Positions 1-8,000 of a stretch of 14,826 nt of DNA are shown here, piece after piece. The DNA is from Myxococcota bacterium (lineage in GTDB: Bacteria; Myxococcota_C; UBA6777): contig CAUJFU010000396.1 of assembly GCA_963169055.1 (NCBI GenBank), positions 1 to 14,826 of the forward strand, given 5' to 3'. Below the pieces are notes generated by a model that saw only the letters and a program-made list of their open reading frames with translations, was not told the origin of the DNA and did no database searches. The number at the start of each line of letters is the position of its first letter. Positions within the stretch are counted from its first letter, which is position 1. The position numbers and the translations under genes are program-made.

Positions 1-30
1 AGCCTCGCTACGCAGGAAAAAAATAGTCAT
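1..30 (-). CDS. Possible start of a second cassette ORF, cut by the window edge
   Basis: An ATG on the minus strand at 30-28 opens a reading frame that leaves the window after ten codons (MTIFFLRSEA). It lies about 60 bases beyond the attC at 91-153 in cassette direction, which is where the gene of the next integron cassette would begin. There is no clear Shine-Dalgarno sequence in front of it, and ten codons cannot be judged by composition. The call rests on position alone and is weak. Confidence 0.2.
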   Translation of the reverse strand, partial: MTIFFLRSEA

Positions 31-90
31 GTCGCCAGCGAAGAGAATCGAATCGAATCGATTTAGTTGGACCAAGTGGAGATGGGCGCG

Positions 91-153
91 GCCCGACACC
101 TGAATTAATTAAGCCGCGAAGCGGCGTCAGCTTGAATGAATGAATTGTTTGGC
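91..153 (-). other. attC: Integron attC recombination site (downstream of the cassette gene)
   Basis: Read on the minus strand, the site runs from GCCAAAC (R'') to GTCGGGC (R'), 63 bases in all. Inside is a long imperfect dyad: a GCCGC/GCGGC stem with GAA between (113-125), then the outer arms TTAATTAAGC and GCTTGAATGAA. The interior closely resembles the aadA-type attC of class 1 integrons, with its TTCAAGC, CGCCGCTTCGCGGC and GCTTAATTCA elements. It starts 18 bases after the stop codon of the cassette gene, as expected. Both core sites deviate by one base from RYYYAAC and GTTRRRY. In the excised circular cassette the R' would be GTTAGGC (from 1503-1509), which pairs better with this R'' than the present GTCGGGC does. 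Confidence 0.75.
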
Positions 154-1508
154 GAGATTTACGAGGCGGCGCTAAAGAATCGCTGTGCCATCAACGTTGC
201 CCTGATCATCAAACGATATTGCAATACGCACATTACCGCTCGGATCAATAAGGCGAGACCTGCTCTCAGCAAGTGAAATTGTCAGTTTCAAGTAATCGGC
301 TTGCTGATCGTTCCCGGCTCGGTGGTATTCAGACGACAACGATATAAGCTTATCCTTGCGTAATTGCAACGTTTCGCCTGTATTCCAGAAAACCTTACCC
401 ATGAGTTCGGATACACGATTCAGGACAGCATTCTTAAATTGGTCGATGAGATCTGTCCAGCGAGCCTCGTTTACTGAAATCTTAGAGTACTCGCGTTGCG
501 CGGGGTCAAGATAAACTGTTACGAAGTTTATGGCCGAGGCAAGGCTAAGGAGAAGCTCGCGTCGCTTTAATAGTGGCCTTATTCTTTCGATAAGACTTTT
601 TAGCCTCTCAAATGTATTGCCAGTCCCAAAAGTGTCTAAGTCTTCAACACTTGATATTTGGCTGATTAACGAGGTCATGTCTTCTTCTAACTTGTTGTGC
701 CAAAAATAGGAGTCCTTGATGATTCCTTCGATCGCATTTCGTTTTTGCTGTGGTAGCTCGTCAGGGCAACGAAGCTCCTTCATGTGTGTGGCGATTTCGC
801 GGAGATAGTCAACAGCGCCAGTAATTCTTGCCTTGTCTTCGTTTTCCTGTCTTTCAAGCACTTCAGAAATGGAACTTTTGATGGCACTCAGGCTCCTTTC
901 AATATCCGCCAAATGGGATTGAGCAACCGCGACGCTGACCAGTTGAAAAGCGCCTCCGACTAGTTGCTTCGTCTTTCCGCCTTGAATTAATCGGGCTTTT
1001 CCGATTACTTTATTTGAGGCGTCAACCGCATCTGCCAGGACTTCTCCTGATTTTGTTCTCATCAACGTGTACGTTCCATCAACCAAGCCTTGATGGATTT
1101 CGGGCTTGAAAATTACTTCTACGGTCTTGTTTGGAACGCTTGCCACACCTTTAAATAGATCGGCTGCAAGGTGTTTGACGCGGTGAATTGCACTACTAGA
1201 TGATTCTACAGGATGAGCTCGCGCTGGTATTTTTTCGATTTCTCTTGCCTCAAGTACTTTAAATCCGTTGTCGTCGAATATGGCGAGATCGCATCCGAAG
1301 TCGCCTATTTTTTCTTGCGTATTATTTGATCTAGGCTGCACCCGTTTCAATGTAATGGGTTCAATAACGCCATCCGCTTTTCTGCGTCGAAATATAATAA
1401 ACGAGAGGCACGCAACTATCAGAATAATAAGAATAATAAGCAGACTAGTATTCATAGCGGCCTCTATATTTTGTCCATTTGGCTTGAAAGGAAGGGTATT
1501 TCGCCTAA
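97..1508 (-). mobile_element. Complete integron gene cassette, about 1.4 kb
   Basis: The stretch between the G/TT cleavage points of two attC sites forms one cassette in minus orientation. It begins with TTAGGC from the attC at 1503-1558, has a 47-base leader with a Shine-Dalgarno sequence, a single gene (1455 to 172), and its own attC at 91-153. One gene tightly packed against a 3' attC is the standard cassette plan. The DNA is visibly richer in A and T than the chromosome to its right, in line with independent origin. No intI, attI or Pc promoter is visible, so the platform (mobile or chromosomal) cannot be decided here. Confidence 0.7.
172..1455 (-). CDS. Cassette-borne membrane-anchored coiled-coil protein, unknown function
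   Basis: This 427-residue protein starts with a hydrophobic segment (about residues 4-22) followed by RRRK, so it should be a single-pass inner-membrane protein with the bulk in the cytoplasm. Residues 30-80 look loosely structured. Residues 105-180 form a mixed, probably beta-rich domain containing the run VDGTYTLMR. Residues 180-330 are charged, helical and coiled-coil-like (ADIERSLSAIKSS, RQENEDKARI). The C-terminus returns to short strands. I see no enzyme motif. I have an impression of similar hypothetical proteins in Gammaproteobacteria but cannot name a family. The ATG at 1455 is supported by AGAGG at 1461-1465 with a 5-base spacer. The gene is the only one of its cassette. A defence or stress role would be a guess from what cassettes often carry. 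Confidence 0.85.
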   Translation of the reverse strand: MNTSLLIILIILIVACLSFIIFRRRKADGVIEPITLKRVQPRSNNTQEKIGDFGCDLAIFDDNGFKVLEAREIEKIPARAHPVESSSSAIHRVKHLAADLFKGVASVPNKTVEVIFKPEIHQGLVDGTYTLMRTKSGEVLADAVDASNKVIGKARLIQGGKTKQLVGGAFQLVSVAVAQSHLADIERSLSAIKSSISEVLERQENEDKARITGAVDYLREIATHMKELRCPDELPQQKRNAIEGIIKDSYFWHNKLEEDMTSLISQISSVEDLDTFGTGNTFERLKSLIERIRPLLKRRELLLSLASAINFVTVYLDPAQREYSKISVNEARWTDLIDQFKNAVLNRVSELMGKVFWNTGETLQLRKDKLISLSSEYHRAGNDQQADYLKLTISLAESRSRLIDPSGNVRIAISFDDQGNVDGTAIL

Positions 1509-1558
1509 CGATATCATTATCCCGCAGTCATGCGGAATAATGTGGTGTTGAGTTAGAT
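1503..1558 (-). other. attC: Integron attC recombination site (upstream boundary of the cassette)
   Basis: The site is bounded by GCCTAAC (1503-1509) and GTTAGAT (1552-1558), which match RYYYAAC and GTTRRRY on either strand. Between them lies a strong dyad: CATTATCCCGCA, loop GTCA, TGCGGAATAATG, pairing at 11 of 12 positions. Total length is 56 bases, at the short end of the attC range. Read on the minus strand its R' is the classical GTTAGGC, and the cassette gene starts 47 bases after it. It should therefore be the attC of the preceding cassette, although no convincing gene for that cassette is visible at higher coordinates. The minus frame there ends with TAA inside this site but runs through repeat copy A. 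Confidence 0.8.
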
Positions 1559-2129
1559 ATCACCGCACAGACATCGTAACATAACTGACAAAGGCAATGA
1601 AATCAAGGATAACCTGTATCGAGGTTGCCGAAATTCCATACAGCCCCTACAAAGCGGAGCAACGGTGTCATTTGTTGCGCCAGTGGATCTTTCCGAAGGA
1701 CAGGCGGTTTCAGGAGAAGATCGATTCGATTTGTTCGCGCCCGTCCAAGCGAGAGCGCCGTTGGTTTGAAAACCTAGGATCTTTCGCCAGTACGGGGTCA
1801 AGGGGCCTGTGGTCCCTTGCGGGGCGTGGGGTGGAACCCCACAAAACCGAGCCGACCGCGTAAGTTCGACAACCCTCAACAAGTGACGCCTCGGTGATAG
1901 AGCTTTTGCACTTGGGGGAATGAGGGTTGAGGGTGGGGTGGAGAGCCTTGTCAGAGAAGGAAAGGTTGTGGCATCGTGGGAGGCGGTTGTCGGAAGGCAG
2001 CGCAGATCAAGAGCCTCTCAAACTTGGGTGATCAGCATGATCGGAAGAACGAAAAGCGTGTGCAGCGTGTTTGTGGGAGGGGGAGGGTATCAAGCACATA
2101 CACGCCCGACCTTGCGAGGTTTACGCAGC
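1559..2129. other. Intergenic junction between integron and chromosome; no convincing gene
   Basis: This stretch holds repeat copy A (1731-1868) and otherwise nothing I can assign. Short frames exist on both strands: a plus frame from ATG 1597 and a minus frame that ends at 1553. Both run into the repeat, neither has a good ribosome binding site, and neither resembles a known family. From 1869 to 2129 the DNA is open in the frame of the LpxR-like gene, and an earlier start for that gene (ATG 1920 or 2037) would lie here. Confidence 0.5.
1731..1868 (-). repeat. Dispersed double-hairpin intergenic repeat, copy A
   Basis: On the minus strand this copy has a GTGGGG...CCCCAC hairpin, then AAGGGAC...GCCCCTT, then CTTGACCCCGTA, CTGGCGAAAGATC, a TTTTCA run and ACGGCGCTCTCGCTTG. 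The same ordered blocks occur at 9981-10107 and 14472-14597, and in part at 4811-4892. With copy B it also shares GCGTAAGTTC at its right end. The hairpins suggest a structured RNA or DNA element such as a REP-like sequence or a processed 3' end. There is no coding capacity. Confidence 0.75.
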
Positions 2130-3263
2130 GTGTTTGGGTGGAGGGAGCGCGGAGCGGCTCGATGGGGCGCGTGTATCGTCGGTTTTGTGTGGGTGGTTTG
2201 TTTGTGGTGTGTTGGGGGAGGAAAGGCCGAAGCCAAGGGAGGGTGGTCGCTTCAAGGGCTTTTGCCTGAGCGTGTGTTGTTGTTGCATGACAACGACGTG
2301 TATTTTGGGACGGATCGGATGTATTCGAGCGGCTTGTTGTTGGAGGTTGGAAACCTCGGTCGATTGGGAGATGCTGCGCAAGCGATGAGCCGTTTCTTTT
2401 TTCCAAAAGATGTGATGACGCTTTCTTCGTTGAGCGTGTTTGTGGGACATCAGATGTACACTCCCAACAACATCACGATCCGCCGCTTTGTGCCGGGTGA
2501 TCGGTCTTTTGCGGGATGGCTGTTTGGTGGTGTCACCTATCGGGTGCAAGGAGCGGATTGGCGGCTACGGGTGCAAGCGAGCTTAGGAGTGGTGGGGCCG
2601 TGGGCGTTTGGAGACGAATTTCAAACCACGTGGCATTGGTTGGCGAGGCAGTTGATCCAGTCCACCGATCCGCCTGTTCCGCAGGGATGGCATCACCAGC
2701 TACCCAACGAGATGACCATGCAGCTAAGTGTCCGATGGTCCAAGGAGATCGCACAGATCGTGACGCGCAATACCCGACACCTCGAACTGTCGCTGTTTAC
2801 GGGGGGAGATCTTGGCACGGTGTGGGTGCGCGGTATGCTGGGATTGTCGCTGCGTTTTGGATACATCATCAATATGGTCCCTAGCTCGGAAGATCTGCCT
2901 TGGCTGTTGCGTGAAAGCGCCTACCATCCGTTAACAGGGAAGCCGATCGCAGGGAACCCCTCGGTGGGCCCGCACGGTATGGGAGGGCGAGGCATCCAAG
3001 ATTGGGAGCTGTATGTTTTTCTGCGGCCTGTGGTGCGTTTTGTGGCGCGCAATCTGTTTTTGGATGGTGCTTTTTTCCAAGAAAGCCACTCCGTCACCAA
3101 AGTGCCGGTGGTTGTAGAAGGAGAGGTTGGCTTTAGCTTAAAGATCAAAATGTTTCGGTTGACGGTATCAGCGGTGTTTCAAAGTGCAGAGGGGGATTAT
3201 GAGCGCGTCGATCCAAGCGGGCATCGTTTTTTGCGTATAGTCGGGGGATACGAAGGTTTTTGA
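2130..3263 (+). CDS. lpxR: LpxR-family (DUF2219) outer-membrane lipid A 3'-O-deacylase
   Basis: LpxR enzymes are outer-membrane beta barrels that remove the 3'-acyloxyacyl group of lipid A. The family signature is clear. HDNDVYFGTDRMYSSG carries the Asn-Asp pair (N55, D56 from this start) equivalent to catalytic N9/D10 of Salmonella LpxR. It is followed by GHQMYTP, DRSFAGWLFGG, then TWHW with the catalytic His (H169) and the typical PQGWHHQLPNE. The protein ends in Phe, the usual BAM recognition residue. Start choice is uncertain. GTG 2130 has GAGG at 2116-2119 and gives a normal 35-residue signal peptide ending AEA. ATG 2037 or 1920 would make it 66 or 105 residues. The gene is G-rich and convergent with the kinase gene, 95 bases apart. 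Family assignment is firm; the true substrate is inferred. Confidence 0.85.
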   Translation: MFGWRERGAARWGACIVGFVWVVCLWCVGGGKAEAKGGWSLQGLLPERVLLLHDNDVYFGTDRMYSSGLLLEVGNLGRLGDAAQAMSRFFFPKDVMTLSSLSVFVGHQMYTPNNITIRRFVPGDRSFAGWLFGGVTYRVQGADWRLRVQASLGVVGPWAFGDEFQTTWHWLARQLIQSTDPPVPQGWHHQLPNEMTMQLSVRWSKEIAQIVTRNTRHLELSLFTGGDLGTVWVRGMLGLSLRFGYIINMVPSSEDLPWLLRESAYHPLTGKPIAGNPSVGPHGMGGRGIQDWELYVFLRPVVRFVARNLFLDGAFFQESHSVTKVPVVVEGEVGFSLKIKMFRLTVSAVFQSAEGDYERVDPSGHRFLRIVGGYEGF

Positions 3264-3358
3264 TCGAAAAGACCAACCCCTCCGTCGTTTGAAGTGGCGA
3301 GAACACGGTGGTTTTTGTTCGCGTTGTGGGCCGTATGAAAAACGGAAGACGGGCAGAA

Positions 3359-4747
3359 CTACGGAAGAACAGAAAGTTGGGGGGGAGTGCGGGGTTGGAG
3401 GACGCGGAGAGCGTGCAGACAATCGAGGCTAAGTTCGCGAGCGTGTTGATAGCGTATATCACGGTCTTTGGCGAGTGCTTTGTCACAGATATCTTGCGTG
3501 GCCGAGAGAAGGCGCGGATGGAGCGTTCGAACGGGCGTGTGCGGATGTCGAAGGATACGGGTCATAATGTCGTGCGGCGCATCGCCTGGGAAAGGATGTT
3601 GGCCTGTAAGCATCTCGTAGAAGATGATGCCGAGGCTAAAGATATCTGCGCGGTGATCGGCTTCTTCGAGACCGAGGACTTGCTCGGGAGAAAGATAAGG
3701 GACCGTTCCGACAACGAAGCCTGTTTTGGTCAAGCGATCGTTTGGACTGGCGAGATTCAGGGCCACGCCAAAGTCCGTCAGGATGGGCTGGCCGTCTTGC
3801 GTAAAAAGGATATTTTCACTTTTGAGATCACGATGGTAAACGCCGTGTTCATGGGCGTGTTGGAGTGCGTCAGCGATCGCGGCACAAAAGTGCAAGGCAT
3901 CTTGTTCAGAGAGCGGGCCTTGTTGGATGCGGTCGTAAAGCGAACCCCCCGTGAGGTAGTCCATCACATAATAGAGAAAGTGATGTTGTTGGCCGGCATC
4001 GTAGAGGCGGATCAAGTGGGGGTGCGATAGCGAAGAAAGTACGCGGATCTCTTCTTGAAAGCGCGTTCGATGCTCGATAGAAGAACCCCGCGTATAAAAG
4101 ACTTTGACGGCATAAAGTTGTTGATCTTGGGTATGGCGGGCGAGGTACACAAAGCCCATGCCGCCACGCCCGATCTCTCGGAGGATGGTGTATTTTCCTG
4201 CCAACAAAAAGCCGGGAAGCAGGTTGTCTTGGTCGATGGATTGGCGTTTTCTTTGGCGGGCGATGATGTTTTTGACTTTGGCGGCTACGATCTGCGGTTG
4301 GAAGGGCTTTTTGATGTAGTCTTCGGCACCCTTGGCGTAGGCTTCGAGGATGCTTTCTTCGTTGCCGACGGAGGTCAGAAAGAGGATGGGGATATCTTTC
4401 CAAAGGTCGCTTTGGAGGAGGCGTTGATGGAAATGGAAGCCGTCTTCGCCCGGCATCATCACGTCAAGAAGGATGACATCGACGGTGTTGCGGTGGAGCA
4501 GGGCAATCGCTTCGTAAGCGTCTTGTGCGCAAAGGACCGTCACACCGTGTTGATGGAGAGTCAGTTGTAGGATCGAGCGGATATCTTCGTCATCATCGAC
4601 CACAAGCACGCAACCTGTGGGATGTTCAGGAAAGGGCCGCTGTTGTTTGTCGGGGTGGGATGCCACAGAGGCGGAGGTGGGGGTTGTGGTGAAGGAGTAT
4701 TCGTCGCTGGATCGATGGGGGCGAAGAGACTGGTGTGTTGGATACAT
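3359..4747 (-). CDS. Response-regulator receiver domain fused to a Hanks-type Ser/Thr protein kinase
   Basis: This 462-residue protein has two domains. Residues 1-45 are a polar tail. Residues 46-165 form a CheY-like receiver with the acidic cluster DDDED (51-55), phospho-acceptor D95 in LLDVMMPG, T125 and K147 (KKPF). Residues 186-445 are a complete protein kinase: GRGGMG loop (193-198), K215 in YAVKVF, helix-C Glu in EEIRVL, HRDLKSEN (catalytic D307), DFG (325-327) and SPE (353-355). All catalytic residues are present in both domains. There is no membrane segment or PASTA domain, so it is cytosolic. The architecture suggests that a histidine kinase phosphorylates D95 and thereby sets Ser/Thr kinase activity; partner and targets are unknown. 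GAGG lies about 8 bases before the ATG. It is divergent from the HEAT gene and convergent with lpxR. Confidence 0.93.
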   Translation of the reverse strand: MYPTHQSLRPHRSSDEYSFTTTPTSASVASHPDKQQRPFPEHPTGCVLVVDDDEDIRSILQLTLHQHGVTVLCAQDAYEAIALLHRNTVDVILLDVMMPGEDGFHFHQRLLQSDLWKDIPILFLTSVGNEESILEAYAKGAEDYIKKPFQPQIVAAKVKNIIARQRKRQSIDQDNLLPGFLLAGKYTILREIGRGGMGFVYLARHTQDQQLYAVKVFYTRGSSIEHRTRFQEEIRVLSSLSHPHLIRLYDAGQQHHFLYYVMDYLTGGSLYDRIQQGPLSEQDALHFCAAIADALQHAHEHGVYHRDLKSENILFTQDGQPILTDFGVALNLASPNDRLTKTGFVVGTVPYLSPEQVLGLEEADHRADIFSLGIIFYEMLTGQHPFPGDAPHDIMTRILRHPHTPVRTLHPRLLSATQDICDKALAKDRDIRYQHARELSLDCLHALRVLQPRTPPQLSVLP

Positions 4748-4810
4748 CGGAAAACCTCGGCCTGAGCAAGCGACGGGGTGTCTGTGCTTTTTGGGGTCGG
4801 CTTGGTGTAA

Positions 4811-4892
4811 GATGGTGCAGGGTCAAGGGGGCTTTGCTCCCTTGTGGGATGTGGGGCCACGCCCCACCGAACACACCCAACCGCGTAAGTTC
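4811..4892 (-). repeat. Dispersed double-hairpin intergenic repeat, copy B (short)
   Basis: On the minus strand this copy keeps the GTGGGGCG...CCCCAC hairpin, the AAGGGAGC...GCCCCCTT hairpin and the following TTGACCC. It loses similarity before the GGCGAAGAGATC block found in copies A, C and D. It shares ACCGCGTAAGTTC at its right end with copy A. It sits between two divergent genes, so it is not simply a terminator of either. Confidence 0.65.
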
Positions 4893-4940
4893 TAGCATCA
4901 AAAAATATACCACCGTTGAATCGACACAAAAAGAAAACAC

Positions 4941-4969
4941 CACTTCTCCCGTCTATTGGGAGAGAAGTG
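4941..4969 (-). terminator. Hairpin with T-rich tail on the minus strand (terminator-like)
   Basis: CACTTCTCCC and GGGAGAGAAGTG pair with a two-base bulge around a 7-base loop. On the minus strand the stem is followed by a T-rich tail (TTTTCTTTTT). Rho-independent terminators have this form. If active it would stop antisense transcripts leaving the HEAT gene before they reach the kinase promoter. The stem is imperfect, so the call is tentative; it could also be an operator or a 5' UTR structure of the HEAT gene. Confidence 0.35.
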
Positions 4970-5041
4970 TTGCATTTTCTCTGTATGATTGGATGCGGTG
5001 GAGATCGTGTTGGGTTCGGTATGGGAGAGTCGCATTTGCGC

Positions 5042-5049
5042 AAAGGAGG
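5042..5049 (+). promoter_or_regulatory. Ribosome binding site fixing the start of the HEAT protein
   Basis: AAAGGAGG, a near-perfect Shine-Dalgarno sequence, ends 4 bases before ATG 5054. It decides this start over the longer open frame beginning with TTG 4916, because a typical signal peptide follows at once. Confidence 0.8.
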
Positions 5050-5053
5050 CTGG

Positions 5054-8000
5054 ATGTTGCGAGGAAGTCGCATGATCGCGAGGGTATCTTGGATGTTTTG
5101 GCTGTGGCTTGTGGTGTGTTGTGGGGTATGGTGCGGATTGGCGCACGCTGAAGAGCCGAAGAGTCGGGAAACATCGCGCAGAGAGGCTGCGGGGGAAGGG
5201 AAGGTCGGTGGTGTGGCGAAGCGGGTCTCTCAAAATGAAACAAGCGAGACAACGAAGGTGTTGTGGGCGGATTGGCGGGAGGGCGTAGCGCGGTGGAAGG
5301 CGTGGGAAGTGCGGGGAGTGGCTTGGAGGCAGGAGGATGCTTTGCGCTTGGTGCGGGTTCAGCTTGCGGAGGTGGAGCGCTCGGTGGCACGGATGAGTCC
5401 GACGCAGGCAGCAAAAGTCTGGTCGGAGTTGTTGCGTGCAAAACATCCGTTGTTGCGTCGTTTTGGAGTTGAGGCGTTGGGGAAGATGGGAGAGGGGGGG
5501 CGGTTGTATCGGAATGAGATCGTGAGTTTGCTAAACGAGGATCAGCCCGAGGTGCAAGAAGCGGCGCTGAGGGCGTTGAGGGCGTTGGGTGTGCCGCGTG
5601 ATGTGCAGGGGAAGATCGCGGGGCTGAGGCGGTCGGTGTGGCCGAAGGTGAGGGAGGCGGCTTGGTGGGCGCTTGGTGCGGTGGAGGGTGGCGCAAAGCT
5701 CCGAAGCAAGGAGCTTTGGGGCTGGTGGTTGGAGGCGGGGAGGGAGGGATATGCTGCGGCGATCTTGGCGGGGTTTGTGCGATCGGGGAGCCGAAGTCGG
5801 CGGATAGAGCGAGAGATGTGGAAGGCATTGGAGGGGGCAGACGAAGCAGCAGTGCGTTGGGCTTGTCGGTATTTGTCGCGTGGGAGCGTGCCTTTTGAAC
5901 GAGTGCGAGTGCGTTTGTGGGGATGGTTCTTGTCGAAGGAGGCGAAGACGCGGCTTGAAGTCTTGCGGGTTTTGCGCAAGGACGACAAAAAAGAACAAGT
6001 GAGGCGATTGTTTTTGAGGGCGTTGGAAGACAAGGCGGAGGAGGTGCGGCGGTTGGCTGCGGAAGTGTTGATGGAGGAGAGTTGGTCGGCATGGGAGGAG
6101 GTGAAGGCGCGGTTAGAGCGCGCAGACAAGGCGATCGAGGAGGGTGTGATCGCGGGGATCGTTGCACAGGGAAAAGAGGGTTGGGAGCGAGTGCGGTCGT
6201 TGTTGCGGGAGGAACGGGAGATCTTTTTGAGGACAGGACTGCGTGCGTTGGAGGTGCAAGGTAAGGCGGCTTCGGGGTTGTGTGAAGCGATCCATGAAAA
6301 GGCGAGCGAGAGGCGTTGGACGGTGCGTTTGTCTGCGGTGCGTGCGATCGGGAAGGTGTGTTTGGAGCAGACGGCATCGCAGCGTTGGTTGGCAGGTTTG
6401 TTGGGGGACTCGTCAGAAGAAGTGCGCTTTGCGGCGGCAGATGCGCTTGGGGATGGGGTGGTGAGTCCGTTGTCGTTGTTGCAGGATGCGGTGTCGAGCC
6501 GAGGTTGGCGGACACGACAGGCGACGGCGCGAGCGTTGGGAGCGTTGGGCGGGGAGATCGGTGCGGTGCGGCCATTGTTGTTGAAGCTGTTGGAAGATGA
6601 ATCGTGGGCGGTGCGGCGCGCTGTGGTCGATGCGGTGGGGAGGTTGGGCGCGTTGATGATAGCCGAGCGTGGGCGATTACGGAGATTGTTGAAGGATCAG
6701 GATCGAGATGTGAAGTTTGCAGCGATGCGGGCGTTGGTGGCGTTGGAAGAAAAAGAAGAAGCAAAGCAGCAGATGTTGTTGCGATGGATCGAAGGGCGTG
6801 GCGGGAAGGCGTTGCGTTTAGAAGCGTTGCGTTGGTGGTCTGTGTTGGGTATGCGTTTGCAAAAGCGCACACAGCGAGGTAGACTGACAGGGCCGATTCG
6901 ACGGTGGTTGCGGGGGGGGACATTGATCGAGCGCCAAGTGGTGTTGCGTAGTTTGCGCAAGATGGGGGCGGTGGGGCGAGAAGTTTGGCCTGAGTTGGTG
7001 ATGTTGGTGCGTGGGCGTCATCGGAGTTTGCAGTTGGGGGCCTTGCGTGCGATCGGGGCGGTCGACGATCCGCCGATGTCGTTGGTGCGTTCGCTGTTGG
7101 TGTGGGGGACGGAGGAAGTCTCGGTGCGACGGCGTGTAGCGCGTGAAGTTTTGCGTGAGGTCTGTGGTCGTGTGGTATTTTCGCGGAGTTTTTGGGAGCC
7201 GTGGTTGCGGGAAAAGGATCTTGAAAAGCGGAGGTTGGTGTTGAGGTGTTTGGAGCGCGGAGGGTGGCGTGCGTTGTCGAGTTTGGAGGGGATCGAGCCG
7301 TTGCTGTCGGATGCGGATTGGGCGATCCGTCGGGCGTCTTGGCGGATATGGCGGGGATTTGGTTCTTGGGGAGCGGTGGGATTGCGGCGATTGTGGGACA
7401 GTCGCCCGCGTGGTGTGGAGAGGTTTGGGGAGGACGGTCGTTTGTGGGCCGAGGTGTTTGAGGGGGCGGGGGTTCATGCGCCGCAGCTTTGGTATGGCTT
7501 GATCGATGCGGTGGGACGGGGGCGGTGGGAGCGCGGCGTGGAGATGGGGGCGTTGGAGGTGTGGTTTCGTGCGATGTTGGCGTCCAAAGAGACCGTTGGA
7601 CAGGGATATGTGTGGTCTTGCGTTCGGGGGGGGCCTTGGTGGTTGCGTGGGCCTTGTGCGCGGCGTTTGGGAAAATTGGCAGAGACGAAAAGTCTGCTAC
7701 ATGCGTTTGCGTTGGCGACGGGAGTGGAGCGTGTGTTGTTGCGAAAAGCCTTGGGGCAGCGCAGCAGCGGTGTTTTGGTGATGGCCTTGCGTGGATTGGC
7801 GGAGGATTCTGCGCAAAAAGACCGATGGTTGGGGTATTTGAGCGATGCGACATTGTGGCAAGGCGAGGGCGGAGAAGTGAAGGACGCGAAGTTGGTGGGC
7901 GCTTTACGCGGGTTGCTGGTGTCGAAAGACCCGATACATCGGCGATTTGGTGCGCGAGGTTATGCGTATTGGCAGGATGTCGCGGCGCAGGATGTTGTGG

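Larger units (their letters stand above)
4748..5053. other. Divergent intergenic region between the kinase and HEAT-protein genes
   Basis: Both genes must be transcribed outward from here. The region contains repeat copy B (4811-4892), an A/T-rich patch (about 4896-4940) and the hairpin at 4941-4969. I could not find a sigma-70 promoter with acceptable spacing. The open frame of the HEAT gene extends back to a TTG at 4916 but has no export signal or ribosome site there. Confidence 0.5.

Noticed and set aside
45-62. Short GAATC tandem repeat at the left edge
   Set aside because: Three pentamer copies only; nothing indicates a function.
1597-1863. Plus-strand ORF of 88 codons beside the attC
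   Set aside because: Its second half lies in repeat copy A, its ribosome-site spacing is poor, and it resembles no family. It could be a remnant, but there is no positive support.
1553-1882. Minus-strand ORF ending inside the attC, possible gene of the preceding cassette
   Set aside because: The stop inside attC is cassette-like, but about half of the frame is repeat copy A and the translation has no recognisable features.
3264-3358. Possible bidirectional terminator between lpxR and the kinase gene
   Set aside because: Only weak bulged stems (GCGAGAAC with GTTCGC) and no usable T-tract were found.
3308-4030. Plus-strand ORF of 240 codons opposite the kinase
   Set aside because: It is a shadow of the receiver-kinase gene, whose catalytic motifs are all on the minus strand.
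4970-4989. TTGCAT and TATGAT as a promoter for the HEAT gene
   Set aside because: The spacer is 8 bases, too short for a sigma-70 promoter.
4953-7853. Long minus-strand open frame of 966 codons opposite the HEAT gene
   Set aside because: Its product is a low-complexity Pro/Ala/Ser/Thr chain without domains, and it exists because the plus-strand gene has very few C-rich codons. The plus-strand gene has a strong ribosome site, a signal peptide and clear repeats.
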